From Bacillota bacterium (lineage in GTDB: Bacteria > Bacillota > Bacilli > Paenibacillales > NBRC-103111): a DNA stretch of 64,000 bases. Below are positions 40,651 to 49,771 of the stretch, in pieces. The stretch's first letter is position 1; every line of letters begins with the position of its first letter. The stretch is taken from NCBI GenBank assembly GCA_023388055.1, contig JAEWGW010000016.1, forward strand, positions 310,001-374,000. The letters run 5' to 3'. Under the pieces are notes generated by a model, which saw nothing but the letters and a program-made list of their open reading frames with translations, had not been told where the DNA came from and did not search any database. The position numbers and the translations under genes were made by a program.

Positions 40651-41727
40651 ATGAACATGACGTGGAGATGGTATGGCGAGGGGAATGATTCCATTACATT
40701 GGATCATGTCCGGCAAATTCCGGGAGTGACGGGAATCGTTTGGTCCCTGCATGATAAGGTGGCCGGCGAGGTTTGGGAGATGGAACGGATTCAGGCGGAG
40801 GCGGAGAAAATTGTCGCCAAGGGCTTCAGTCCGGCGGTAGTGGAGAGCGTCAATGTCCATGATGATATCAAGATCGGCTTGCCCAGCCGCGACCATTATA
40901 TCGATATTTATATTGACACCATCCGCAAGCTGGCCAAGGTAGGCGTGAAGGTGATCTGTTATAATTTCATGCCTGTTTTCGATTGGACACGGACGGAGTT
41001 GTACAAGGAGCTCCCTGATGGCTCCAATGCGCTGTTTTATGAAAAGGCTGCCATTACCGAGGATCCCAAGGAGATGGCGGAAAGAATCCTTGCCGGCGCA
41101 GGCCACTTCACCATGCCCGGCTGGGAGCCTGAACGGATGGCCAGATTGGATGAGCTGTTTGCGGCTTATGCAGATGTAACCGAGGACAAGCTGTTCGAGA
41201 ACCTGGTGTATTTCCTGAACCGCCTGATGCCGGTTTGCGAAGAAACGGATATCCGTATGGCCATTCATCCGGATGATCCTGCCTGGCCCATCTTCGGTCT
41301 GCCGCGGATCATCCGCAGCCGGGATAGCATCCGCCGTCTGCTGGACGCCGTGGATAATCCATATAACGGTCTGACCTTCTGTACCGGGTCTCTGGGCTCC
41401 AATCCGCAGAATGATCTGCCGGCCATGATCCGGGAATTCCATGACCGCATTTATTTTGCCCATATCCGGAATGTGAAGGTGTTCGAAAACGGGGACTTTA
41501 TCGAGGTGTCCCACCGGGGCTGCGACGGCAGCGTGGATGTGCCGGAGGTGGTGAAGGCCTATCATGAGAGCGGCTTTACCGGTTATGTGCGTCCGGACCA
41601 CGGCAGACATTTGTGGGGCGAGGAGAAAACTTGCCGTCCGGGCTATGGACTCTATGACCGGGCTATGGGTATTATGTACTTGCTGGGCGTTTGGGACAGT
41701 CTGGAAAATGCCAAAGGAGTGAAGTAA
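40651..41727 (+). CDS. uxuA: Mannonate dehydratase UxuA
   Basis: A 358-residue enzyme that dehydrates D-mannonate to 2-keto-3-deoxygluconate in glucuronate breakdown. MTWRWYGEGNDSITLDHVRQIPGVTGIVWSLHD is the typical UxuA start. CTGSLGSNPQNDLPAMI, FAHIRNV and YVRPDHGRHLWGE hold conserved metal and substrate residues. AGGAGGAA precedes ATG 40651; an upstream in-frame ATG (40630) overlaps that site. uxuB follows after one base. Confidence 0.95.
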   Translation: MNMTWRWYGEGNDSITLDHVRQIPGVTGIVWSLHDKVAGEVWEMERIQAEAEKIVAKGFSPAVVESVNVHDDIKIGLPSRDHYIDIYIDTIRKLAKVGVKVICYNFMPVFDWTRTELYKELPDGSNALFYEKAAITEDPKEMAERILAGAGHFTMPGWEPERMARLDELFAAYADVTEDKLFENLVYFLNRLMPVCEETDIRMAIHPDDPAWPIFGLPRIIRSRDSIRRLLDAVDNPYNGLTFCTGSLGSNPQNDLPAMIREFHDRIYFAHIRNVKVFENGDFIEVSHRGCDGSVDVPEVVKAYHESGFTGYVRPDHGRHLWGEEKTCRPGYGLYDRAMGIMYLLGVWDSLENAKGVK

Positions 41728-41728
41728 A

Positions 41729-43339
41729 TTGCTGACGCTTAATCTGGCGAGTCTTGCCAACAGTCAGGAATGGGAAGCAGCAGGTGTGGAGCTGCCCCGG
41801 TTCAACCCGGTGGAGGTGGCTGCCAACACGGCGTCCAAGCCGGAATGGGTTCATTTTGGAGCGGGAAACATCTTCAGAGGTTTTGTGGCCAATGCCCATC
41901 AGAAGCTTCTGGATGAAGGGAAGGCTGATACGGGAATTATCGCCGCCGAGGTGTTCGATCTGGAGATGATCGATAAGGTGTATACACCCTGCGACAATTT
42001 GACCCTGCTGGTGCTGATGAATGCCAAGGGGGATTTTCTGAAAAAGGTTGTGGCCAGCATTGTGGACGCCATTGCGGCGGACCGCAGCCGGGAGGGAGAA
42101 TGGAGCCGTCTGGTTTCCATCTTCGAAAACCCGACTCTCCAAATGGCCAGCTTCACCATTACAGAAAAAGGCTATGCCATTACCGGCCCGGACGGCGCTT
42201 ATCTGGGGATTGTCGCACAGGATCTGGAGAAGGGTCCGGAGGAAGCGGTCCATATCATGAGTGTGGTGACCGCGCTGGCCTATAAACGTTACCTCAAGGG
42301 CGGTTACCCGATGACCTTCGTCAGTATGGACAACTGCTCCCATAACGGGGATAAGCTGAAGAAAAGTATGGTGACGGTGGCAGAGGAATGGACCAAACGC
42401 GGACTGGTGGAGGAGGGTTTTGCCGCTTATCTGCAGGATAAAAGCCGGATCGCTTTCCCTCTGTCCATGATTGACAAAATTACGCCCCGTCCTTCGGAAA
42501 AGGTCCAGGAAGCGCTGCTTGCCCAAGGCATCAGCGGTATGGATACTGTTGTGACGTCCAAAAATACGTATACGGCGCCCTTTGTCAACGCCGAGATCAG
42601 TGAATATCTGGTTATTGAGGATACCTTCACCAACGGTCGTCCTCCGCTGGAGGATGCCGGTGTTCTGTTTACCGATAGGGAGACAGTGAACAAGGTGGAA
42701 ACCATGAAGGTCACCACCTGCCTGAATCCCCTGCATACCGCTCTGGCCGTATCCGGCTGTCTCATGGGCTACACCCTGATTGCCGATGAAATGAAGGACC
42801 CGGTGCTGCATAAGCTGGTGGAAATCATCGGCTACAAGGAAGGGCTTCCCGTGGTGGTGAATCCGGGCATTCTAAATCCGGAAACCTTCCTGGGTGAAGT
42901 CATTCATGAACGGTTCGCCAATCCGTTTATCCCCGATACGCCGCAGCGGATCGCTACGGACACCTCCCAGAAGGTGGGCATCCGGTTCGGGGAGACCATC
43001 AAGTCCTATATGCGCCGTGAGGATCTGGACCCATCAACGCTAACTGCCATTCCGGTAGCTATTGCAGCGTGGTGCCGGTACCTGCTGGGTGTGGATGATG
43101 CAGGCAAACCCTTCACCTTAAGCCCTGATCCGCTGCTTGCCGACCTGCAAGCCAAGCTTCAGGGAACCGCTCTGGGAGACAAAACGTCCAACATACGGGC
43201 CATTCTCGAGAATGTGCAAATTTTCGGCGTATCCCTGGAGGAGGCCGGATTGAGTGCCAAAATCGAAGGCATGTTCCATGAGATGCTGGCCGGTCCCGGT
43301 GCAGTCCACAGCACCATCGCCAAATATGTAGAAGTATAA
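41729..43339 (+). CDS. uxuB: Fructuronate reductase UxuB (mannitol dehydrogenase family)
   Basis: A 536-residue long-chain NAD-dependent dehydrogenase that reduces D-fructuronate to D-mannonate, the step before UxuA. HFGAGNIFRGF is the NAD-binding loop. SMDNCSHNGDKLKKS and KVTTCLNPLHTALAV are typical of the polyol dehydrogenase family. The start is TTG with AAAGGAG about ten bases before it, one base after the uxuA stop. No uronate isomerase or KDG kinase gene is visible. Confidence 0.93.
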   Translation: MLTLNLASLANSQEWEAAGVELPRFNPVEVAANTASKPEWVHFGAGNIFRGFVANAHQKLLDEGKADTGIIAAEVFDLEMIDKVYTPCDNLTLLVLMNAKGDFLKKVVASIVDAIAADRSREGEWSRLVSIFENPTLQMASFTITEKGYAITGPDGAYLGIVAQDLEKGPEEAVHIMSVVTALAYKRYLKGGYPMTFVSMDNCSHNGDKLKKSMVTVAEEWTKRGLVEEGFAAYLQDKSRIAFPLSMIDKITPRPSEKVQEALLAQGISGMDTVVTSKNTYTAPFVNAEISEYLVIEDTFTNGRPPLEDAGVLFTDRETVNKVETMKVTTCLNPLHTALAVSGCLMGYTLIADEMKDPVLHKLVEIIGYKEGLPVVVNPGILNPETFLGEVIHERFANPFIPDTPQRIATDTSQKVGIRFGETIKSYMRREDLDPSTLTAIPVAIAAWCRYLLGVDDAGKPFTLSPDPLLADLQAKLQGTALGDKTSNIRAILENVQIFGVSLEEAGLSAKIEGMFHEMLAGPGAVHSTIAKYVEV

Positions 43340-43448
43340 ATGCTGTTCTCCCCCAACTTGTTATTCTTCCGTGATGCGCTGGAAAGCGCGCTGTGGACGG
43401 CTTTTGGGGGAGTTTTTCTATGCTGCAGCAATTCAGGAGGGAACAGGA

Positions 43449-44249
43449 ATGGCTCAACCAACTGTACAAACGGTTATCGACGCATTGATCGCGCCTGTAG
43501 GCCGGCTGGAACAAACGGTGGACACCTTGAAGTGCGGTGACCCGTCCATGACAGTAACCGGGATTGTCACTACCTTTATGCCGACACAGCATGTGCTCGA
43601 AGAAGCACTGGAACGGAAGGCCAATTTGGTCATTGCCCATGAGGGTTTGTTTTTTGCCCATCATGATGAAGCAGGGGAGGCCAGAGGCGGGGAGGTATAC
43701 CGGGCCAAAAAGCAATTTTTGGAGGAGTCCGGCATCGCTGTATTCCGCTTTCACGATTATCCCCACCGCTACAAGCCTGATGCCATTACCGAAGGGCTGA
43801 TCCGGCAGCTGGAATGGGGGGCTTATGTCCGCAAGCATGAGCCTGTGGCATCGCTGTTGGAGCTTCCGCGAGCCACCCTGCGGGAGATTGTCAGATATGT
43901 GAAGGAGAGGCTGGACATTCCTCACGTGCGGTATATGGGTGATCCGGACATGCTGCTGACGCGTGTTGGGGTTTTGGTCGGTTATCGGGGAGGCGCCGCT
44001 ACGGCTGTCACTTTATTCGAGCAGGAGCAGGTTGAACTGATGATCTATGGCGAAGGACCGGAGTGGGAGACGCCGGAATATGTCCGTGACGCGATCCGGC
44101 AGGGACGGCGCAGAGCCCTTATTGTGCTGGGCCATGCCGAAAGCGAGGAGCCTGGAATGAAGGCGCTTGCAATCGATCTGGCAGGGCAGTATCCGGGTTT
44201 GCCGGTGCATCATATCCGGCAGCAGCAAGGCCTGTTTCATTTTGATTAG
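43449..44249 (+). CDS. Nif3-like dinuclear metal centre protein
   Basis: A 266-residue Nif3/YqfO-family protein. DPSMTVTGIVTTFMPTQHVLEEALERKANLVIAHEGLFF has the family layout, with HEG where many members have HHP. Later HxxxxE-type residues (VLGHAESEEPGM) would complete the metal site. Family function is unsettled. AGGAGG lies eight bases before ATG 43449. It is about 110 bases after uxuB and may belong to that transcript. An inverted-repeat element follows the stop. Confidence 0.85.
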   Translation: MAQPTVQTVIDALIAPVGRLEQTVDTLKCGDPSMTVTGIVTTFMPTQHVLEEALERKANLVIAHEGLFFAHHDEAGEARGGEVYRAKKQFLEESGIAVFRFHDYPHRYKPDAITEGLIRQLEWGAYVRKHEPVASLLELPRATLREIVRYVKERLDIPHVRYMGDPDMLLTRVGVLVGYRGGAATAVTLFEQEQVELMIYGEGPEWETPEYVRDAIRQGRRRALIVLGHAESEEPGMKALAIDLAGQYPGLPVHHIRQQQGLFHFD

Positions 44250-44250
44250 G

Positions 44251-44407
44251 GGCTGTCTTCAAACTCCGAGGGGAGCAGATTTTGGTGAATTTTCGTTCCA
44301 GGCAAGGCACTTTCGTGAAGGCGTACCGGGAGTACGTCAAGCGAAAGTAACGCAGCAAGGGACGAAAAGGCGGTAAAAGATGCCCTCAAGCGGGTTTGAA
44401 GACAGAC
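44251..44407. repeat. MITE-like inverted-repeat element (157 bp)
   Basis: The ends CTGTCTTCAAAC (44253-44264) and GTTTGAAGACAG (44394-44405) are exact 12-base inverted repeats. The interior is self-complementary too: TTTTCGTTCC with GGGACGAAAA, and CACTTTCG with CGAAAGT. It fills most of the space between nif3 and the GH2 gene and has no coding capacity. The same 12-base end recurs alone at 56159. Confidence 0.75.
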
Positions 44408-44430
44408 CGTAACCCGGGGGTGGAAGGGAC

Positions 44431-47400
44431 ATGAACCGAATCAGGCTTTTGAATGATGGCTGGGAGTTTGCGAAAAGCGGACTGGATATAGTGGACTGGA
44501 GCGAATTTTCTTTTGCGGCGGTGGATTTGCCTCATGATTGGCTCATCTATGATACCCTCCAGCTGTATGAAAACAGCATTGGGTGGTACCGGCGGACCCT
44601 GGAATGCTCCCGGGAGGAGCTGGCGGAAAACCGGCTGTGGCTTGCTTTTGAAGGGGTGTATATGGACTCTTCGGTATATGTGAACGGGAGTCTGGTGGGG
44701 GAATGGAAATACGGCTATTCCTCCTTCGAGTTTGATCTTACAGCGGCACTTACCGAAGGCAGCAATGAGATTGTGGTGAAGGTGGTGCACCAGAGCCCCA
44801 ACAGCAGATGGTATTCCGGTGCGGGCATCTACCGCAATGTTTGGCTGAAAATCCGGTCCGCCAGCTTTATTGCCACAGACGGCGTTTATATTCACACGCG
44901 GAAGTCGGATGCTGGCTGGACGCTTGAGGTGGAGACGGAATACGCCGGAGAGGAAGGGCTGGAGCTTGTCCATAACCTTCTGTATGAAGGAGAGGTTGTG
45001 GGCACAAGCAAGGCTGCTGCTGTTTCACTGGGGGAGAAACTATCGGTGAACCGGCAAACTCTGCAGATGGAGCAGCCTCTGCTGTGGAGCCCCGACCATC
45101 CTCATCTGTACAAGCTGGTTACGGTTTTGCGCCGGGCGGCGTCTGGAGAGGAGATCGAACAGGTCATCAATCCGGTGGGATTCCGTTGGATCCAAATGGA
45201 CCCCGAGCAGGGATTCAGCCTCAACGGTATCCGGATGAAGCTGAACGGGACCTGTGAGCATCATGATTTTGGTGCGTTGGGTGCCGTCTTCAATAAGGCA
45301 GCCGCACGGCGCAGGTTCCAGATTCTGAAGCAGATGGGGGTCAACGCCGTACGCACCGCCCATAATATGCCTGCCCCGGAGCTGATGGAGCTGGCGGATG
45401 AAATGGGGCTGCTGGTGATTTCGGAATCCTTCGATATGTGGGAACGGAGCAAAACTCCTTATGATTACGGGCGTTTCTTCACGGAATGGTTGGCAGCCGA
45501 CGTAAGGAGCTGGGTGCGCCGGGACCGGAATCACCCCAGCCTGCTCATGTGGTGCATCGGCAATGAAATCTACGATACCCATGCGGATGAACGCGGCCTG
45601 GTCGTTACCCGGCAGCTGATGGAACAGGTGCGGCTTCATGATCCCAAGGGAAATGCCCCTATCACCATAGGCTCCAATTATATGCCCTGGGAAAATGCCC
45701 AGAAATGCGCGGACATTGTGAAGCTGGCGGGCTACAATTATGCGGAGAGCTATTACCGGAAGCATCATGAAGCGCATCCGGACTGGATTATTTACGGCAG
45801 TGAAACCTCCTCTGTGGTCCAAAGCAGGGGCATCTACCGCTTTCCGGTGGAGCGTTCCGTCCTTGCGGATGATGATGAGCAGTGCTCCGCTTTGGGCAAC
45901 AGCCCAACCAGCTGGGGTGCCAAGTCGCCGGAGGCCTGTATTATTGCCGACCGGGATACACCCTTTTCCCTGGGACAATTTATCTGGAGCGGCTTCGACT
46001 ATATCGGAGAGCCGACACCCTATCATACGAAGAACTCTTATTTTGGGCAGATCGATACGGCAACCTTTCCCAAGGACTCCTATTATCTGTATCAGGCGGA
46101 GTGGACGGATTACAAAACCAGGCCGATGGTGCATTTGTACCCATACTGGGACTTCAATCCCGGCCAGGTTATCGATGTATGCGCCGTGTCCAATGCTCCC
46201 CGGATCGAGCTCCAGTTCAACGGGGAGACCGTCGGCTTCCATGATGTTGACCATATACATGGTACGAAGCTTGTTGGCAGATGGAAGCTGCCCTACCGGG
46301 AGGGTATCCTGACCGCTCTGGCTTATGATGAAGCAGGGCAGGTGATTGCCACCGCCAGCCAGTCCTCCTTCGGGGACGCATCCAGGATCAGGCTGACACC
46401 GGATAAGCTGATGATGCAGGCGGACGGCACTGACCTTATTTTTGTGGAGATTGCCATGGAGGATGAAGCAGGCCGCCCTGTGGAGAATGCCAATAACCGG
46501 GTCCAGGTGGAGGTTTCCGGTGCCGGAAGGCTGTTGGGGCTGGATAATGGGGACAGTACGGATTATGACCCGTACAAGGGGTTGAGCCGGAGACTGTTCA
46601 GCGGCAAGCTGATGGCGGTGATCGGAGCAGCTTTGGCGGCTGGCGGCATAACGGTTAGAGTTTCATCCAGCGGTATGGAGAGCCGGAGTTTGGAGCTGGA
46701 GGTGCTGCCGTCTGAGTTGTCAGTGGAAGGCTTGTCGGCGAATATGGGCAATGAGGATATGACGGTGCTTACCGGGAGGGCGGATGAAATCCCGCTTCGC
46801 AAGATCGAGCTGGAGAGCGCCGGTGGCCAGCAGCTTGACGCTTCACACAAGCAGGTCGAAGTGCAGGCCAGGCTCTATCCCCCGGATACCTCCTACACGG
46901 AGCTGGAGTGGAGTGTGGTGGACGACGCGGGCATCAAGTCCAATATTGCCCGGGTGGAAGGCAAGGGTCATACTGCCGTTTTGACTGCCTTGGGGGACGG
47001 CAGCTTCCGGGTGCGCTGCACCAGCCGAAACGGCACGGACCGTATCAAGCTGATCTCGCAGCTGGAATTCCAGGTCAGCGGAATCGGCACCGCCTATCTG
47101 GATCCATACGGCTTTGTCTCTGCCGGTTTGTATGATTACAGCAAAGGGGAAATCAGCAACGGGAACGAGCGGGGAGTGGCTACCAGCCGCGAACTGGAAA
47201 CCCAGGTTGGCTTCCATAATATCGACTTCGGGCCTTATGGTTCGGATACGGTTACCCTTCCCATCTTTGCCTTGTCCAGTGAGGAATACCCTCTGCAAAT
47301 CTGGGAGGGGATGCCCGGAGAGGAGGGAAGCTTGCTGATAGCGGATGTGGTCTACCAGAAGCCCTCCAAATGGAATACCTACCAGGAGGAAACCTTCAAG

Positions 47401-47601
47401 CTCTCCAAGCGGCTATCCGGGGTTACCTCTCTTGCGTTTGTGGTTCGGCAAAAGATACACCTGAAAGGTTTTTCCTTCACCCGCCATAACCGGGCCTTCG
47501 GAGTGAACCCCGCCACGGAATGCGACCGGATTTATGGGGATACTTACACACGTACGCCAGATGCTGTGGAAGATTGGAAACAATGTTTCGCTGGAGTATG
47601 A
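44431..47601 (+). CDS. GH2 beta-galactosidase-like enzyme, C-terminus cut by a frameshift
   Basis: A 1056-residue GH2 enzyme. It has an N-terminal jelly roll (about 1-150), Ig-like domain, TIM barrel (about 250-560), and C-terminal Ig and galactose-binding-like domains. The acid/base is Glu379 (MWCIGNEIYDT) and the nucleophile Glu458 (IIYGSETSS). No signal peptide is visible, so it probably acts in the cytoplasm. It is likely active on beta-galactosides or beta-glucuronides. The frame is lost at about 47570 and ends in PDAVEDWKQCFAGV; the true C-terminus continues in the next frame. Confidence 0.9.
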   Translation: MNRIRLLNDGWEFAKSGLDIVDWSEFSFAAVDLPHDWLIYDTLQLYENSIGWYRRTLECSREELAENRLWLAFEGVYMDSSVYVNGSLVGEWKYGYSSFEFDLTAALTEGSNEIVVKVVHQSPNSRWYSGAGIYRNVWLKIRSASFIATDGVYIHTRKSDAGWTLEVETEYAGEEGLELVHNLLYEGEVVGTSKAAAVSLGEKLSVNRQTLQMEQPLLWSPDHPHLYKLVTVLRRAASGEEIEQVINPVGFRWIQMDPEQGFSLNGIRMKLNGTCEHHDFGALGAVFNKAAARRRFQILKQMGVNAVRTAHNMPAPELMELADEMGLLVISESFDMWERSKTPYDYGRFFTEWLAADVRSWVRRDRNHPSLLMWCIGNEIYDTHADERGLVVTRQLMEQVRLHDPKGNAPITIGSNYMPWENAQKCADIVKLAGYNYAESYYRKHHEAHPDWIIYGSETSSVVQSRGIYRFPVERSVLADDDEQCSALGNSPTSWGAKSPEACIIADRDTPFSLGQFIWSGFDYIGEPTPYHTKNSYFGQIDTATFPKDSYYLYQAEWTDYKTRPMVHLYPYWDFNPGQVIDVCAVSNAPRIELQFNGETVGFHDVDHIHGTKLVGRWKLPYREGILTALAYDEAGQVIATASQSSFGDASRIRLTPDKLMMQADGTDLIFVEIAMEDEAGRPVENANNRVQVEVSGAGRLLGLDNGDSTDYDPYKGLSRRLFSGKLMAVIGAALAAGGITVRVSSSGMESRSLELEVLPSELSVEGLSANMGNEDMTVLTGRADEIPLRKIELESAGGQQLDASHKQVEVQARLYPPDTSYTELEWSVVDDAGIKSNIARVEGKGHTAVLTALGDGSFRVRCTSRNGTDRIKLISQLEFQVSGIGTAYLDPYGFVSAGLYDYSKGEISNGNERGVATSRELETQVGFHNIDFGPYGSDTVTLPIFALSSEEYPLQIWEGMPGEEGSLLIADVVYQKPSKWNTYQEETFKLSKRLSGVTSLAFVVRQKIHLKGFSFTRHNRAFGVNPATECDRIYGDTYTRTPDAVEDWKQCFAGV

Positions 47602-47851
47602 CGGAATGGACTTCGGCAGCACAGGAGCGTCGCGGCTAGTGGTGTACGGAAGATCGCCCATCGATAAAAATACCATTCGTATCCGGTTTGAGCACGAGGA
47701 AGGCGAGAGTCAGCAGTTGGTTGAATTTACCCGGTCTGAGGGGTACGAGGAACGGAGCTTCGTTTTGGAGCCTGTTGCCGGTGCTCAGAAGGTAACCTTT
47801 ATTTTCCTGCCGGGATCCCGGTTTGATTTTGGCTGGTTCCGTTTCGAGTAA
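47571..47851 (+). pseudogene. Out-of-frame C-terminal remnant of the GH2 gene
   Basis: The +1 frame reads KIGNNVSLEYDGMDFGSTGA and continues to FGWFRFE, the end of a CBM6-like galactose-binding domain. One extra A in GTGGAAGATTGG (47567-47578) would join it as DAVEKIGNN. No separate ribosome site fits it, so it is not an independent gene. Confidence 0.75.
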
Positions 47852-47928
47852 AGGGCAATTTTCCTCCATCTACGGTATAATGGCCTCTATATGAAGGATA
47901 AGATGACGATGGAATGGAGGAAATAACC

Positions 47929-48489
47929 GTGAAAATGGTATGTCTCGGCGACAGCTTTACCCGCGGCTTCAAGATCAAGGCAAATGAGGCTTGGGCATCT
48001 CTGCTTGGGGAAAGACCCGGATGGGAGGTTCTGAATATGGGAATCAACGGGGATTCCTCCGCGGGTATGCTGTCCCGCTTCCGTCAGGATGTGATTGACG
48101 CGGCGCCGGCCCGGGTTCTAATCGCTGGAGGGATCAATGATCTGATTCTCCGGGTTCCCGCGGATACAATCTGTTCGAATTTGGCTACCATGGTCCACCA
48201 TGCCCGCCATTACCGGATTGTGCCTGTACTTGGTTTGGAGCCTCCCGTAATCCCGGATATGGCGGAAACCTATTGGCCGGGAATAACAGATTTCTCTCGG
48301 GTGAATCTGGAGCTGAGGGAGCTGCGGCTGAAGCTTTTGGCCTTCGCCAAGGCCTTTAAGGTGGAGATTGTGGACTTTTACGGCAGCATGGAAGCTTATG
48401 AGGGGGATCGCAGGGAGCTGTACAGCGATGGCCTCCATCTGAAGGCGGAAGGCAACCGCTTGATGGCGGAGGCTGTACCGGATATGTAA
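47929..48489 (+). CDS. GDSL/SGNH-type esterase
   Basis: A 186-residue SGNH hydrolase. Block I is VCLGDSFTRGF (Ser nucleophile), block II MGINGDSS (Gly), block III IAGGINDLI (Asn), and block V DGLHLKAEGN (catalytic Asp and His). No signal peptide. The GTG at 47929 has GGAGGAA at a good distance; an in-frame ATG at 47914 lies inside that site. Probably a carbohydrate or lysophospholipid esterase; it follows the GH2 gene. Confidence 0.88.
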   Translation: MKMVCLGDSFTRGFKIKANEAWASLLGERPGWEVLNMGINGDSSAGMLSRFRQDVIDAAPARVLIAGGINDLILRVPADTICSNLATMVHHARHYRIVPVLGLEPPVIPDMAETYWPGITDFSRVNLELRELRLKLLAFAKAFKVEIVDFYGSMEAYEGDRRELYSDGLHLKAEGNRLMAEAVPDM

Positions 48490-48534
48490 GAGGCTTCCAA
48501 TAAAGCGGCTGTATGTGGAAAGAAATCGTAATGG

Positions 48535-48566
48535 GGAACCCGGCTGATGCAGGGTTTCTTTTTTTA
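48535..48566 (+). terminator. Weak terminator after the esterase
   Basis: GAACCC pairs with GGGTTTC over a ten-base loop, followed by a run of seven T. Confidence 0.55.
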
Positions 48567-48652
48567 GTAGAGGAGGCATGGACAAAATCGGTGCACGAAA
48601 TGGATAAAATCGGATATGTACAAAACACACGCATGTCCCTATAGTAATGTGT

Positions 48653-48671
48653 ATTGATAATGATTATCAAT
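48653..48671 (+). promoter_or_regulatory. Fur box of the siderophore importer
   Basis: ATTGATAATGATTATCAAT is a perfect 19-base palindrome containing the GATAATGATTATC core. Confidence 0.93.
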
Positions 48672-48727
48672 AACATTAAGACCGGCTGCTCCATAGAGGC
48701 AGTGCAGGCAAGGGAGGACGTACGTTC

Positions 48728-49738
48728 ATGTTGAAAGGTTGGAAGTTTATATTGCCCCTTCTGCTGGTATGGGGGTTGGCTGCATGCGGCAGCAGTGCCC
48801 AGACAGAGGAAACCTCCGGAGGATCGCCTGCGGCATCGGCGGCCGCTGCCGGTGCTTCACCGTCAGCGCCGGCCTCCGGAACGGGTGGCGAAAGAAATAT
48901 CAAACATGCCATGGGCACCACGGTGCTGAAGAAAAAGCCGGAGCGGGTAGTGGTTTTGTTTAATGGTATGACAGACAATGCATTGGCTCTGGGTGTGAAG
49001 CCTGTGGGATCTGTAGAATCCTGGGAGGAGAAGCCGTGGTATCTGTTTTTGCGGGATAAGATGGAGGGTGTCAAGAACCTAGGGGAGGAAACGCAACCGA
49101 ATATTGAAGCGATTGTGGCTCTGAAGCCCGACCTGATTATCGGCGCCAAGTCCCGGCACGAGAAAATTTATCCCCAGTTGAGCGGCATTGCTCCGACGGT
49201 TATGACGGAGAATGTGTTTGACTGGAGGAATAATTTGAAGCTGGGTTCTGAAGCCATGTATATGGACCAGGAGGCAGGCAAGCTTCTGGAGCAATGGGAT
49301 AAGCGTGTGGCCGAATTTAAGCTGAAGGTTGGCAGCAGCCTGAATTCTACGGAAATCTCCATTATCCGCTTTGAAAGCGACGGCAGCGCCCGGATGTACA
49401 TAACCGGCTTCGCCGGAACGATTCTTCAAGAGCTGGGATTGGCCCGCCCCAAAGCGCAGCAGGTAGAGGGGAAAACCGTAATCAACCTGACCTCCAAGGA
49501 GCAAATGTCCCAGTTGGACGGGGATTATATCTTCGATATCACCCGGTTCAAGGAGGGGGATGATGCCAACAAACAGGCCCATACCTCATGGACCACCCAT
49601 CCCTTGTGGGGAACCCTGAAGGGCGTCAAGGGTGGACATTATTATCCCGTGGATGTGGTGAAATGGAACCTGAGTGCCGGCGTACTGGCGGCCAACGGTC
49701 TGCTGGATGATCTCTACAAGTATCTTGGTGTCCGTTAG
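48728..49738 (+). CDS. Iron-siderophore ABC transporter, binding lipoprotein
   Basis: A 336-residue FecB-like lipoprotein. The signal peptide ends LAACG (Cys at about 19). A Ser/Ala/Gly linker leads to the class III binding fold (KPERVVVLFNGMTDNALALGVKPVG, then LKPDLIIGAKSRHEKIYPQLSGIAPTV). It resembles YfiY-type hydroxamate/citrate siderophore receptors. It has a Fur box upstream and two FecCD permeases downstream. The siderophore itself is not knowable from sequence. Confidence 0.92.
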   Translation: MLKGWKFILPLLLVWGLAACGSSAQTEETSGGSPAASAAAAGASPSAPASGTGGERNIKHAMGTTVLKKKPERVVVLFNGMTDNALALGVKPVGSVESWEEKPWYLFLRDKMEGVKNLGEETQPNIEAIVALKPDLIIGAKSRHEKIYPQLSGIAPTVMTENVFDWRNNLKLGSEAMYMDQEAGKLLEQWDKRVAEFKLKVGSSLNSTEISIIRFESDGSARMYITGFAGTILQELGLARPKAQQVEGKTVINLTSKEQMSQLDGDYIFDITRFKEGDDANKQAHTSWTTHPLWGTLKGVKGGHYYPVDVVKWNLSAGVLAANGLLDDLYKYLGVR

Positions 49739-49771
49739 GGATTTTGTATAGAACGCGGAAGGGAACAGATT

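Noticed and set aside
40600..41760. 386-codon open frame on the minus strand
   Set aside because: It is antisense to uxuA, whose protein is clearly recognised.
45040..46260. 406-codon open frame on the minus strand
   Set aside because: It is antisense to the GH2 gene over its catalytic barrel.
47534..47851. Independent small gene after the GH2 gene
   Set aside because: It has no ribosome site, and its sequence is the natural continuation of the GH2 C-terminal domain, so a frameshift explains it better.
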